From: Hymenobacter mucosus
GTDB taxonomy: Bacteria; Bacteroidota; Bacteroidia; Cytophagales; Hymenobacteraceae
Assembly: GCF_900188255.1 (NCBI RefSeq)
Contig: NZ_FZNS01000001.1
Span: 496,001-560,000, forward strand
Reading direction: 5' to 3'
Length of the DNA: 64,000 nt
This document shows positions 36,387 to 45,677 of this stretch, piece after piece. Positions within the stretch are counted from its first letter, which is position 1, and every line of letters starts with the position of its first letter. Under the pieces are notes generated by a model that worked only from the letters and a program-made list of their open reading frames with translations, searched no databases and had not been told where the DNA came from. The translations under genes were made by a program, and so were the position numbers.

Positions 36387-38039
36387 GTGACCCGCTATTC
36401 TACCCGCCTGGCCGACTGGACCTTCCTGTTTGTGGCCGTATTTACAGTTGCGTATTTTCTACTAACCCACGAAGGGCTGTATGCGCTAGATGATTACTTC
36501 TATTCGCGCTATGCTCATCAGGTGCTTACTGGCACGTTTCAGCTAGCCCCCGATCCGGAAGGCTTGCTTCATGACCCGTTGAAAGAGCGCCCCCTGATTT
36601 TTGGGCCCGTGGCATTGTGCTACGCGTTGTTCGGTATCAATATCATCAGCACGACCCTTTGGCCGCTGCTTGCTACGCTGGGCTGCGCGGGCATTCTCTG
36701 GAAGCTATACCGCCGAGATGAGCCCCTAGTAGCGGCCACGGCCATGCTGCTACTCGGGCTGCACTACTTCACCCTCAACCTCACCAACTACCTCTACCCC
36801 GACAACATTCTGATGTTCTGGTGCTTGGCTGGAGCCGCCACCTTGCTCACTGGCCGCCACCGGCCACGCAACGGTGTCGCCTGGGGCGTGGGGTTTGCAG
36901 TGTTGAGCTTTGCCGCTCTCCTCAGCAAAGAAACCATTACTTATTACGTACCCTTCTACCTCGCCGTGCTGGGATGCGATGCCTACCGGCGCAAAAATGG
37001 GAGGTTCTGGCTAGCAGCTGTTGGTAGTGGAACCGCTTTGTTGGCTGGCTACCTAGCTTTCTATCAGATATTCACGAATGACGCATTCTACCGCATTCAC
37101 CTGATTGAGAATACCAACAATTTCCTCAAGGAGGGCAACTACCTAGAGGGCAACCACAGCGCCCTGCTAGCGCGCCTGACCTGGCAGCCTTTCACGTTCT
37201 TTCTAGGTATTGGGCTAGGCCCACTACTTGTACTAGCCGGTCGAGCCTTGTTTCCCGACAACGTACCTAGTGAGCCAGACCGGCAGTTTTGGCTGGGACT
37301 GGGTTTTAGCGCGCTAGCATTTTACTGGTTAGGTAGCACGTCTATCAGTCAGTATAACCCCATCACCCTACTGCCCCGTATGACCACGCCCTTGCTCCCA
37401 CCACTGGCCCTGGCGGCGGGGTTTGGCCTTCGCCAGCTACTACAAACGGGGCGCGGACTGGGCCTGGTGGGCCTGCTACTCCTGGCGGGCGGTGGGTGGC
37501 TGCACAACAGCTTGTCGGTGCTCTACGGTGGATTGGGACTCTGCTTCGTGGGTTTAGCCCTGGCTCTGCGGTGGCAACGGCGGCCCGCTTGGCTGCAACT
37601 AGGCGCCCCTGCTTTAGTAGGCTGCACGCTGGTAGTGCTAGCCGGCAGCCTGGCCCTGCGGCCCACTTATTTTATGACCAAGCCCTCCGTATCGGCCCAC
37701 TTTGCCCAGGAGCGCGTTATTCGGCGGCAACTCCAAGCGCCGGCGCGGGGAGTGGTATTTGTGGATGACTACCTAATTGGCAACTACGACTTTTACTATG
37801 GCTACCGTGTGCCTGCTGGCTTGCAGTACCGCCGCTACTGGGCCCGCGACTCCGTGCGCTTAGCTCCCGGGCAGCGCGCATGGCTGCTACTCAACCGCAG
37901 CACTTTAAGCAACGATGAGCTAACCCGCAAGCTTATTCGCTACTCCCCCGATTCAGTACTAAGCTGGTACCCTCGGCGGCACCTGCTGGCCCATGATGGC
38001 CAAGTAGAACTGTACCAAGTAAAGCTCGCCTCGCAGTAG
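36387..38039 (+). CDS. GT-C type glycosyltransferase, paralogue 1
   Basis: A 550-residue polytopic protein of the PMT/ArnT-like type, expected to transfer a sugar from a polyprenyl-phosphate donor on the periplasmic face. An N-terminal helix is followed by the acidic motif LYALDDYFYSRY (D35, D36), then GLHYFTLNLTNYLYPDN, LLSKETITYY, YWLGSTS and a soluble C-terminal part with FVDDYLIGNYDF. The start is GTG at 36387 (a TTG at 36345 would add 14 residues). It is about half identical by eye to the gene at 39066, with a 59-bp tract that is identical at the DNA level. Confidence 0.75.
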   Translation: MTRYSTRLADWTFLFVAVFTVAYFLLTHEGLYALDDYFYSRYAHQVLTGTFQLAPDPEGLLHDPLKERPLIFGPVALCYALFGINIISTTLWPLLATLGCAGILWKLYRRDEPLVAATAMLLLGLHYFTLNLTNYLYPDNILMFWCLAGAATLLTGRHRPRNGVAWGVGFAVLSFAALLSKETITYYVPFYLAVLGCDAYRRKNGRFWLAAVGSGTALLAGYLAFYQIFTNDAFYRIHLIENTNNFLKEGNYLEGNHSALLARLTWQPFTFFLGIGLGPLLVLAGRALFPDNVPSEPDRQFWLGLGFSALAFYWLGSTSISQYNPITLLPRMTTPLLPPLALAAGFGLRQLLQTGRGLGLVGLLLLAGGGWLHNSLSVLYGGLGLCFVGLALALRWQRRPAWLQLGAPALVGCTLVVLAGSLALRPTYFMTKPSVSAHFAQERVIRRQLQAPARGVVFVDDYLIGNYDFYYGYRVPAGLQYRRYWARDSVRLAPGQRAWLLLNRSTLSNDELTRKLIRYSPDSVLSWYPRRHLLAHDGQVELYQVKLASQ

Positions 38040-38098
38040 AGTATTGCCTTACAAACAGCCCATCACTCTTATTTCCACTAGCTCACAATAGCTGGTGC

Positions 38099-38908
38099 TT
38101 ATTTCTGCCAAAAACGCATTTCCAGGGAGATGCGAGTTTCGTCGGGGTTGAGGTTGACGGCCCCGCCGTGGAGCAAGTAGGGCGAAAACAAAAGCACCTG
38201 CTCGGCGCCTGGGTTCGGGCGAATAAGCTGCAGTTCGGTGGGTGAACTAGTCACACCAGGTACTGTGTAGGTGGCCCCATTGTATACAGCACCGCCCTGG
38301 GTGCGGCCGGTGCGGCTTTCGGGCCACCAGTGGCTTCCCGGCACCAAGCTCAGCGAAGATTGCGGCGTGCTGCCACATACGGGCACATATATATTGATGC
38401 AGTCATCATAATCAGGCAGCCATACGTCACGATGCAGTGGGTTATTGTCGGATCGGCCCGGGCGTACCAAGCGCAAGTGAAATACCTCTAGCTCCTCAAA
38501 CGGGTTGTGGGCCTGCACCGGTCGGCCACACAGCTGCGCCACGCGGGCCTCTACTGCCGAGACTGGTACGGGCAGGCGCACCTGCTGAATTTCTTTAAGC
38601 TGCTGCACCACGGCTAAGTGCCGGGCCTGGTCGTCGCCGATAAGGTGATGGTAGGCCGTCATGGGCGCATGGGCGGGTACTGGCAAGCCGGTGGCACGCA
38701 CGGCCTCGCGCACCAGTTCTTCCAGACCTGCTCGCAGCCTTTCCTGCTCGGGAACTGCCAGAAAAGGAGCTACCACATAACCAGTGTCGGCCCAGGCTGT
38801 GCCCGCAGTCAGGTCAAGGCTACTGGCTAGTAGTACCCGGTCGTCGGGCATCTGTACCTCGCCGTCAATCTGGTAGTGAATTTCACGCTCGTTTATGCGG
38901 GCTTTCAT
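38099..38908 (-). CDS. Phytanoyl-CoA dioxygenase-like 2OG-Fe(II) oxygenase
   Basis: A 269-residue non-haem iron enzyme. The iron ligands fit H159-x-D161 in LHRDVWLP and H247 in YLLHGGAVN, with the 2-oxoglutarate-binding arginine at R259 in DETRISLEM. The N-terminal 100 residues are helical. PhyH-family enzymes hydroxylate diverse small molecules, including sugars and lipids. It is located between two GT-C paralogues on the opposite strand, so a role in tailoring a glycan or lipid is possible but unproven. The ATG at 38908 (or the ATG one codon upstream at 38911) starts the mature-type sequence; no signal peptide is evident. Confidence 0.78.
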   Translation of the reverse strand: MKARINEREIHYQIDGEVQMPDDRVLLASSLDLTAGTAWADTGYVVAPFLAVPEQERLRAGLEELVREAVRATGLPVPAHAPMTAYHHLIGDDQARHLAVVQQLKEIQQVRLPVPVSAVEARVAQLCGRPVQAHNPFEELEVFHLRLVRPGRSDNNPLHRDVWLPDYDDCINIYVPVCGSTPQSSLSLVPGSHWWPESRTGRTQGGAVYNGATYTVPGVTSSPTELQLIRPNPGAEQVLLFSPYLLHGGAVNLNPDETRISLEMRFWQK

Positions 38909-39065
38909 CATGCAAGGTAGGGCTGGAAGAAAGATGCAAGGTAGCCAAAAGCGCTGTTTTGGGAAGATACAGGCCAAGCACCTTTTGCCAGCGGCGTGCT
39001 AGTTGGTGGGTCCGTGGTTACCTTTCCAGTCCGTTTCTTCTCCTGCTTTGCCCGCTGCCATCCAC

Positions 39066-40703
39066 TTGCGCCGACTATCCCTGCCCACGGTTACGCTGCT
39101 CATCGTCGGCCTCTTTACAGTTGCGTATTTCTTTCTCACGCACGAAGGCATCTACGACTACGATGATTATACCTACGCCCGCTACGCCCATCAGCTAGCC
39201 ACGGGTACGTTTGTACCCGCCCCGCCCCCAACTCACCCCGACCACACCCCCCTGCATAACCGCTGGCTGGTGTTTGGGCCCGTGGCGTTGTGTTACAAGC
39301 TATTCGGCGTCAATATCTTCAGCACTACTCTCTGGCCCCTGCTGGGCACACTAGGCAGCGTAGGGCTGATATACGCGGCTTACCGCCACCGGGCGCCGGT
39401 AGCTGCCAGCGCCTCAATGCTGCTACTCGGGCTGCACTACTTCACCCTCAACCTCACCAACTACCTCTACCCCGATAATGTGCAGCTGTTTTTTGCAATG
39501 GCTAGCGCCACTGCCCTCTTACTGGGGCGGCGGAGCAAACCAGCCAAGGCCGCAGCCTGGGGCGGGGGCTTTGCTTTGGCAAACTTTGCGGGCCTGCTCA
39601 GCAAGGAAACCATTGTGTACTACTTGCCTTTTTACCTGGTGGTTTTAGCCCGTGACGTAAGGTGTCGCCACCACGGCCGTTTTTGGGGGGCAGCCGTGGC
39701 AACGGGGGCCGTAGTACTGGTTGCCTACCTAGGATATTATTCCTGGGTTGCCGATGATGCCCTGTATCCTTTTCACGTAGTAGAGCACACCAACGAAGCC
39801 CGCAAGTACCACAGCTACGCTCTGGGCCGCACCGATTTGCTGGCTCGCATTACCTGGCAGCCACTGGCATTGCTAGTAAGCACAGGCCTAGGCACGGTGA
39901 TGTTGCTAGCCGGGCGGGCTGTAGTACAGTGGCGGCGCCCCACGGACCCAGAAATGCGCTTCTGGTTAGCCCTGGCGGGTAGCTCTCTGGCATTCTACTG
40001 GCTGGGCAGCACTTCCCTCACCTATTACAACCCCAATTCCTTGCTACCTCGTATGCTAACGCCATTGCTGCCGCCTTTGTGCTTGGCGGCAGGCTTCGGG
40101 TTGGAGCAGTATTGGCGCACGGGCCGCGGCGGCCAGTGGCTAGCAGTGGGGTTCCTGGCGGCAGCAGCGTGGCTTCACAACAGTCTATCTATTGCGTATG
40201 CGGTGCCGGGGCTGTTTCTAGCCTTGGTGGCCGGACTTACCCCAGGAACTGAGCGTCAGGGCAACTGGTGTCAGCCCGGCTCCCAAGTCTTCGCTCGAGG
40301 CATGTTGCTGGTGCTAGGACTGAGCTTAGCCTTACGCCCTGCATACTTCATGACCAAGCCCAGCCGCTCAGAGTATACAGCTCAGCACCGGCTCCTGCAG
40401 CGGGAACTGCGCGGCGCGGCAGGCGGTATAGTATTCGTCGATGATTTCTTAGTGCGCAACTTCGATTTTTCTTACGGCTTTGCTGTACCCCACGGCCTGC
40501 AGTTCCTCCCCTACAACTCCTACGATACAGTGAAGGCAACTCCTGCCCGCCCTGCGTGGCTTTTGCTTAATCGTGCCACTCTACGCAACGACGATTTAGT
40601 TCCAAGCATCATCTCTTACTCCGCCGAGCAGGTACTGGCTCCGTTTCCGCAGCGCCAACTCGTTGCCCACGACGGGGCCGTGGAACTATACCGAGTAAAG
40701 TAA
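39066..40703 (+). CDS. GT-C type glycosyltransferase, paralogue 2
   Basis: A 545-residue polytopic protein and paralogue of the gene at 36387. Same order of motifs: FTVAYFFLTHEG, acidic motif DYDDYTYARY (D33, D34), GLHYFTLNLTNYLYPDN, LLSKETIVYY, FYWLGSTSL, then a soluble tail with FVDDFLVRNFDF and ending AHDGAVELYRVK. No ATG precedes the first helix; TTG at 39066 aligns best with the paralogue, although the open frame extends to 39003. Expected to use a lipid-linked sugar at the outer face of the inner membrane. The acceptor is unknown. Confidence 0.75.
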   Translation: MRRLSLPTVTLLIVGLFTVAYFFLTHEGIYDYDDYTYARYAHQLATGTFVPAPPPTHPDHTPLHNRWLVFGPVALCYKLFGVNIFSTTLWPLLGTLGSVGLIYAAYRHRAPVAASASMLLLGLHYFTLNLTNYLYPDNVQLFFAMASATALLLGRRSKPAKAAAWGGGFALANFAGLLSKETIVYYLPFYLVVLARDVRCRHHGRFWGAAVATGAVVLVAYLGYYSWVADDALYPFHVVEHTNEARKYHSYALGRTDLLARITWQPLALLVSTGLGTVMLLAGRAVVQWRRPTDPEMRFWLALAGSSLAFYWLGSTSLTYYNPNSLLPRMLTPLLPPLCLAAGFGLEQYWRTGRGGQWLAVGFLAAAAWLHNSLSIAYAVPGLFLALVAGLTPGTERQGNWCQPGSQVFARGMLLVLGLSLALRPAYFMTKPSRSEYTAQHRLLQRELRGAAGGIVFVDDFLVRNFDFSYGFAVPHGLQFLPYNSYDTVKATPARPAWLLLNRATLRNDDLVPSIISYSAEQVLAPFPQRQLVAHDGAVELYRVK

Positions 40704-40733
40704 AAGGTCAGTAGCGAAGAACTGATAGTCTTT

Positions 40734-41684
40734 TCAACTGCACCGCCAACGGCTCCAACGTGCCAGTAGCTGATCAAGAGCAGAAAGATGGCGGGTTTGA
40801 GATAACAGATCCGCCAACTGTACGGCGTGCTGATGGTTACCGTGGCGTACGCACTGGCGCATCTCCCAGCGCAGGCGCACGGCCAGGGCCTCGCACTCAG
40901 CAGCAGTTCGACACAGTGCCAAGGCTTTACGGCAGGTAGCTAAGGTAGAGTCCAGGTGCGGGTCGCCGGGACGATAGGCGGTGCGCGACATGGCCTGCGG
41001 GTGCTTACGCTTCTGCGTGGTTACGGCGTCGAGGAACTGGAAATGCCAGTCGCGCGCGGCCCGCACCCAGAAATCAAAGTCCTCGTAGTACAGCGTTTCA
41101 TCGTAGCCGCCCAAGGCATCGAGGGTAGCGCGGCGCATGAGCATGGTAGGCGTGCTGATAAAATAGCGCCGCAACACTTCAGCAAACACCTCTCCCGATG
41201 CTGGCTGTGGGTGCAACCTGTTCCCTTCGCGCCGAATGTGAAAGCGCAAGTGGCTTCCCTGCTCGTCAATTAGTTCGGCATCGGAGTACAGTACTCCATA
41301 GTGCGCAGGCAACTGTTGAAATAGCGCCACCTGCTGGGTCAGGCGTGAGGGTAGCAGCACATCATCAGTGGCGAAATCCACCAAATATTCGCCCGCCGAC
41401 TGCCGGTAGCCTAAGTTGAAGGCACGACATAAGCCAATATTCTCGGGTAGTAGATGAAGCTGCCAGTGAGGCTGCTGCGCCGCATACTCTTGTAAGATAT
41501 TGGGGCTACAATCGGTACTACCGTTGTCGATAAGAATGACTTCTACCTGCGGATAGGTTTGAGCCAAGATGGAGTTGAGGGCGTGGCGCAGAAAGGGTGC
41601 ATGGTTGTGGCAGGTGGCTACAATACTTACTAAAGGCAGGCCAGCGGCCGGAGAAGAGCAGGAACTAGCGGAAGCATTAGCCAT
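40734..41684 (-). CDS. Glycosyltransferase family 2
   Basis: A 316-residue GT-A enzyme. The N-terminal part has VSIVATCHNHAPFLRHALNSILAQ (shown in part), DNGSTDCSP, the D-x-D-like FATDDVLLP, and MRRATLDALGGYDETLYYEDFDFWVRA with the acceptor-side E-D. The C-terminal 100 residues are helical and arginine-rich. It is the last gene of a minus-strand operon: its ATG is three bases downstream of the flippase stop codon. The transferred sugar is unknown; the setting suggests surface glycan or O-antigen assembly. Confidence 0.85.
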   Translation of the reverse strand: MANASASSCSSPAAGLPLVSIVATCHNHAPFLRHALNSILAQTYPQVEVILIDNGSTDCSPNILQEYAAQQPHWQLHLLPENIGLCRAFNLGYRQSAGEYLVDFATDDVLLPSRLTQQVALFQQLPAHYGVLYSDAELIDEQGSHLRFHIRREGNRLHPQPASGEVFAEVLRRYFISTPTMLMRRATLDALGGYDETLYYEDFDFWVRAARDWHFQFLDAVTTQKRKHPQAMSRTAYRPGDPHLDSTLATCRKALALCRTAAECEALAVRLRWEMRQCVRHGNHQHAVQLADLLSQTRHLSALDQLLARWSRWRCS

Positions 41685-41687
41685 GGA

Positions 41688-42986
41688 TCAGCGGCGTAGA
41701 TAGGTCCGAAAATAGACTACACTGCCTAGTAGCATCAGCCCAAAGCGGGCAGCATGCGCCAATGAAGCTCCCAGCAGTCCGTAACGCGGCAGCAACCCAG
41801 CCAACAACGCTGCATAAAGTACCGCCGAGCCGGCCTGCACAGCTACGTAATGTCCTACCCGGGCCTGCACCATCAGTAGAAACAGTAGCATCCAGGTAAG
41901 AAACTTAGCCCAGTCGCCAATCAGTTGGGGGGCCAGAAGGAAGCCAGCCGTGGCAAAATGCTGGTCGAAGAGCAAGGGCAACAGCCAGCCGCGTAGCAAC
42001 CACAGCAGCCCAAACCCGAATGCCAGCAAGCCGGCCAATCCTAGCAGCACTGTGCGCACCAGCAGACGCTGCCGCGCGGGGTCGGCACTCAGGGCAGCCA
42101 GGCGCGGATAGTACACGCTGCTCATCACGGCCGAAAACACCATGGTATAGTTGTCGGAGAGTTTGGCTACGGCCTGCCAAAGGTCGGTTTGCCCGAGTCC
42201 AACCTGTCGGATCAGTATTTCGCGCAAACTGAAATCCACACTTTTCCCAAACAGCAGCACGCTCAAGGCCATCAGTAGAAAGCGCCCCAGCGTACGCACA
42301 GCTTGGCGGCTAATACGCCCACGCAGCTGAGGCAGCAGACCTACCCGGCGCGCTACCACCACGGTGGGTGCCAGCGTCAGGCCTTGAGCCAATAGGTAGG
42401 CCAGCAGCGCTGTCGGCACCGAACCGTCGAGCAGGAGTACGGCCCCTACTGCGGTTGGCCCTAGCAGGCTGAGCAGTACGGTGAGTCCCACGTAGGCCTG
42501 AAGCTGCCCGGCCGCCAGCAGCATCGAAATTAGGAAGGCATGCCCCGTTAATAGCCCTAGCCCCAACCCAAACAGCGCCATCCAGCCAATGCCTACCTGG
42601 AACACGCCCACTAACGGAGCCGGCGCAACCAATAAAACCAGCATGCCCAGCCCAAGAGCAGCCCCGTTGAGTACCACCCCGGCCCCGAGCCACCCCCGGT
42701 AACGACCCGAGCCGGGCCGCAACGGGGCTAAGTATTTCACCAGGCCCACGTGCACTCCGTCGTTGGGCAGGGTGGTAAACAGAGACATCAGGTTTTGGAA
42801 GTGGGCCAGCAGCGTAAGTCCCCCTGGCCCGCCGTATACGGCCAGCAGTTTGTTGAGTACCAGAGCGCCACCGGCGCGGGCCAGCACGGCCACTCCCGAG
42901 CCCACCGACCCGCGCAGGAAACGCCCGAGCACAGCAGCACGGGTTTCGGGCTGGGTGGCAGGCGTATCGGGGTTAGCAGGCAGCAT
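41688..42986 (-). CDS. Wzx-like polysaccharide flippase
   Basis: A 432-residue membrane protein with about 12-14 hydrophobic segments, of the MOP/Wzx superfamily, expected to flip a lipid-linked oligosaccharide across the inner membrane. The N-terminal block NKLLAVYGGPGGLTLLAHFQN is close to WzxE/O-antigen translocases (reported here only by GGPGGLTLLAHFQN). The ATG at 42986 is chosen over one at 43034 that would add 16 residues of less conserved sequence. It lies in the operon order FemAB/GNAT-like protein, flippase, GT2. Confidence 0.82.
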   Translation of the reverse strand: MLPANPDTPATQPETRAAVLGRFLRGSVGSGVAVLARAGGALVLNKLLAVYGGPGGLTLLAHFQNLMSLFTTLPNDGVHVGLVKYLAPLRPGSGRYRGWLGAGVVLNGAALGLGMLVLLVAPAPLVGVFQVGIGWMALFGLGLGLLTGHAFLISMLLAAGQLQAYVGLTVLLSLLGPTAVGAVLLLDGSVPTALLAYLLAQGLTLAPTVVVARRVGLLPQLRGRISRQAVRTLGRFLLMALSVLLFGKSVDFSLREILIRQVGLGQTDLWQAVAKLSDNYTMVFSAVMSSVYYPRLAALSADPARQRLLVRTVLLGLAGLLAFGFGLLWLLRGWLLPLLFDQHFATAGFLLAPQLIGDWAKFLTWMLLFLLMVQARVGHYVAVQAGSAVLYAALLAGLLPRYGLLGASLAHAARFGLMLLGSVVYFRTYLRR

Positions 42987-43048
42987 TAGGAGAACTGTAG
43001 CCAGGAAAAGCTGATGGGAATGAATGGGCAGCACCCAGTGCTAGTTTA

Positions 43049-44122
43049 CTACTTCTCAAACGTCAGCTTCAGGCTTAGCACACCACCCAAGTGGCGCTTA
43101 AACTGCAGCAAGGAGTAGTTGGGGCCCTCCGGCAGCATAGAGGTGCCCAAATCGAGCAAGCGCATGCCGCTAGCTTGACCAAAGGCGTGCAGACCGGCGT
43201 TGAGCAGTACTACCGGGCTGAAGCTATTATATGCCAGCGGACTAGCGGGGTAAAAGTTATATAGCACTCCATCATTTACTTGGAGGGCTACCGTCAGAGC
43301 GGCCCACTCGCCGTCGGCATCCCGCACCGAGAAAAGAAAGTAGTGCTGTGGAAACAATCGAAACAGCTCCTGCAGGCGCTCTAGCGACAACGACAAGGTC
43401 TGGCCTTTCTCCCGGCGGCAACGAGCCAGGAACTCGTAGGCCAAGGGTAGCAGCAGCGGCGTTTCCTGCTCAAAACGGAAGCCGTGCTGCTCGCACTTCC
43501 GTAGGCGCCGCCGCTCCGAAGGGTGCAAGTGGGCCCGAAAATCCTGGTGTAGGGGCAGGTGGTTATTAAGCTCGGCGGTTGCAATATGGTAGCCCCGCTG
43601 CGTGAAAGCCTGCGTAAGCAGGGCGCTGCCCGCCTCATCGTAGCAACAGGGGTAGTTGCGTACTTGCACCTGCTGCACCCCGCGCCGGCTCATCTGCTCG
43701 TCCACTAGTGCAATGAAAGCATCTACCACGGTAGCAGACAAACCCGGCGCTAGTTGTGCGCTACCAAAGGGTGCTTGCCAAGGACTACGTGCCTGGTGCC
43801 CAGCAGCATCCAAAAACACGTGAAGCTGGGCTACGGTGCGCCCTAGGCGTTGGTCCTCCAGGTAAAACGTGAGCCGCTCGCCGGGAGCTGGCTGTAGGGC
43901 TAGGTGGGCGGGCGTGAGGTAGAGAAAAGAGCTAAAGGCTGTCGGCAACACGGGTTCTACTGGGCTACCCACGCAGCACCGCACCGCGTAATGACCCTCT
44001 TCTAAGGGCAAGGGCAGCAAGGCGGGAGTAGAAGCGGCAGTATCCAATGGAAAATGGAGTAGGTGCAACGGGCAGAGGACGAAAGTACGAGGAAAAGCGC
44101 CATTCGGCTTACGCTTTAGCAT
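43049..44122 (-). CDS. GNAT/FemAB-like acyltransferase
   Basis: A 357-residue cytoplasmic protein with a C-terminal GNAT-type acetyltransferase domain (BioF2/FemAB-like, PF13480 style). Visible are the strand-helix block with REKGQTLSLSLERLQELF, an AALTVALQVNDGVLYNFYPAS core and the closing LDLGTSMLPEGPNYSLLQFKRHLGG signature (given in part by LDLGTSMLPEGPN). Such enzymes acylate amino sugars or build peptide bridges. Being first in an operon with a flippase and a GT2, it probably modifies a glycan precursor; the acceptor is inference. Confidence 0.75.
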   Translation of the reverse strand: MLKRKPNGAFPRTFVLCPLHLLHFPLDTAASTPALLPLPLEEGHYAVRCCVGSPVEPVLPTAFSSFLYLTPAHLALQPAPGERLTFYLEDQRLGRTVAQLHVFLDAAGHQARSPWQAPFGSAQLAPGLSATVVDAFIALVDEQMSRRGVQQVQVRNYPCCYDEAGSALLTQAFTQRGYHIATAELNNHLPLHQDFRAHLHPSERRRLRKCEQHGFRFEQETPLLLPLAYEFLARCRREKGQTLSLSLERLQELFRLFPQHYFLFSVRDADGEWAALTVALQVNDGVLYNFYPASPLAYNSFSPVVLLNAGLHAFGQASGMRLLDLGTSMLPEGPNYSLLQFKRHLGGVLSLKLTFEK

Positions 44123-44322
44123 AAACTAGCGCGCTTCCCATCCCCACAATGAGATGCTATATATTGCGCTGGTACGCTCGTTACGCCACTGACTGCTTAC
44201 GTTTGCAACTCTTCTGGCAAGCACTCATGTGGAGGGGTGGCTAACAACCCGCCGGCATAACTCCACAACGTTTTGGAAGCCAACACTCGTACATTACACG
44301 TATTACCTCTGCTCGCCCTTGC

Positions 44323-45522
44323 ATGCACTCCCCTACTTCTGAGCCGACTTCTCCCCCTGCGCATCCGAACCTGGCCGAAGACGAATTGACGCAGACACAT
44401 CCGAACCTGGCCGACCGCGCCGCTACCCGCCAAGCGCACGAACAGGCCGTGGGCTCCCGGCCGGGCACGCTCATTGTGCGCGAGAATGCGCTGAAACCGC
44501 GCCTGTTTCTGATTTCTTACAACGACCAAATCATTGCGGATCGGGAGTATCACGACTATGGTGCCCTGTTTGCTTTTGTGCAGGAGCACCCCGACCACAA
44601 GCACTGGATTGATGTGCGGGGGTACGGCGACCTGGGCTTGATGCAGCGCATTCAGGATGACTTTAAGATTCATCCGCTGATGATGGAGGACGTGCTCAAC
44701 GACTACCAGCGCGCGAAGGTGGAAGAAACCGACCACGGCTTGTTTTTGGTATCCCGCATGACGGAGTTCACGAACATGCTGGACATCGACGACGATCAGC
44801 TGTCCATCTTCACTGGCCCGAACTACGTCCTCTCTTTTCAGGATGACTACGAGGACTGCCTGAATGCCGTGCGCATGCGCCTGCTTTCCACCCGCAGCAC
44901 CATCCGGCGGCGTACCCCGCTGTACTTAGCCTACGCCCTCACCGACGTAGTCTTGGACCACTACTACCCGACTATGGCGGCCATCGGCGACTATATTGAG
45001 ACGCTGGAAGACCGTATCCTCACCGGCCGCTCCGACCGACGACTTCTTAACCGCATCCTGCACATTAAGAAGGACATCATCCGCTTTCGACGCCTAGTGT
45101 ACCCTGAGCGGGAGAAGATTTCCGAAATTCTGCGTATGCCAGAAGAAGTAGTACCAGAGGACATTAAGGCCTACTTCAAGGACTGCTACGACCACGCAAT
45201 TCAAGCCCTCGACTTAGCCGAAACCTACCGCGAAACGGTGAGCAGCCTCGTGGACCTGTACATGTCGAACCAAAGCAACCGCATGAATGAAGTAATGAAA
45301 GTGCTGACCATTATTAGTAGCATTTTCATTCCCCTGAGCTTTGTGGTAGGCTTGTACGGCATGAACTTCCAGCGTGAGGGGCCCGATGGGCGCATCAACT
45401 ACCTTAACATGCCGGAGCTATACAGTCCGTGGGGTTACCCGGTATTGCTGCTCATCTTATTCCTTATTGTTGTTTTCCAGCTCGTGTACTTCTACCGTAA
45501 AGGCTGGCTTACTAATCGGTAA
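44323..45522 (+). CDS. corA: Magnesium/cobalt transporter CorA
   Basis: Pentameric inner-membrane channel for Mg2+ or related divalent cations. The 399-residue product has a cytoplasmic funnel domain (about 60-330, with DYQRAKVEETDHGLFLVSRM and a long helix with LNRILHIKKDI) and two C-terminal transmembrane helices with the selectivity motif YGMNF (about 347-351). The periplasmic loop is longer than usual (QREGPDGRINYLNMPEL). The N-terminus holds an 11-residue repeat HPNLAEDELTQ then HPNLAD, due to a 17-bp direct repeat at 44362-44378 and 44398-44414. Confidence 0.93.
   Translation: MHSPTSEPTSPPAHPNLAEDELTQTHPNLADRAATRQAHEQAVGSRPGTLIVRENALKPRLFLISYNDQIIADREYHDYGALFAFVQEHPDHKHWIDVRGYGDLGLMQRIQDDFKIHPLMMEDVLNDYQRAKVEETDHGLFLVSRMTEFTNMLDIDDDQLSIFTGPNYVLSFQDDYEDCLNAVRMRLLSTRSTIRRRTPLYLAYALTDVVLDHYYPTMAAIGDYIETLEDRILTGRSDRRLLNRILHIKKDIIRFRRLVYPEREKISEILRMPEEVVPEDIKAYFKDCYDHAIQALDLAETYRETVSSLVDLYMSNQSNRMNEVMKVLTIISSIFIPLSFVVGLYGMNFQREGPDGRINYLNMPELYSPWGYPVLLLILFLIVVFQLVYFYRKGWLTNR
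44362..44414 (+). repeat. 17-bp direct repeat in the corA N-terminus
   Basis: Two perfect copies of catccgaacctggccga at 44362-44378 and 44398-44414, 36 bases apart (12 codons, in frame). The copies translate as HPNLAE and HPNLAD. Probably a small in-frame duplication. Confidence 0.9.
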
Positions 45523-45548
45523 GGCCCAAGCACTCTACCCATCGTCGT

Positions 45549-45600
45549 ACCCCCACAAAAGGCTTTGTCATTCTCCGGAATGGCGGTCTTTTGTGGGGGT
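45549..45600. terminator. Hairpin after corA, probably a bidirectional terminator
   Basis: Twelve-base perfect stem acccccacaaaa/ttttgtgggggt (45549-45560 with 45589-45600), with an inner cattc/gaatg hairpin at the loop. It lies between the convergent corA and propeller-protein genes; a strong T-run is missing. Confidence 0.55.
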
Positions 45601-45677
45601 GTAGTGGAAAAACAGATGATAAAACGGTAGGACGCCCTTGCTGTCTTTGGCTTACACCTTGCTTACGCTAGAAGTAA

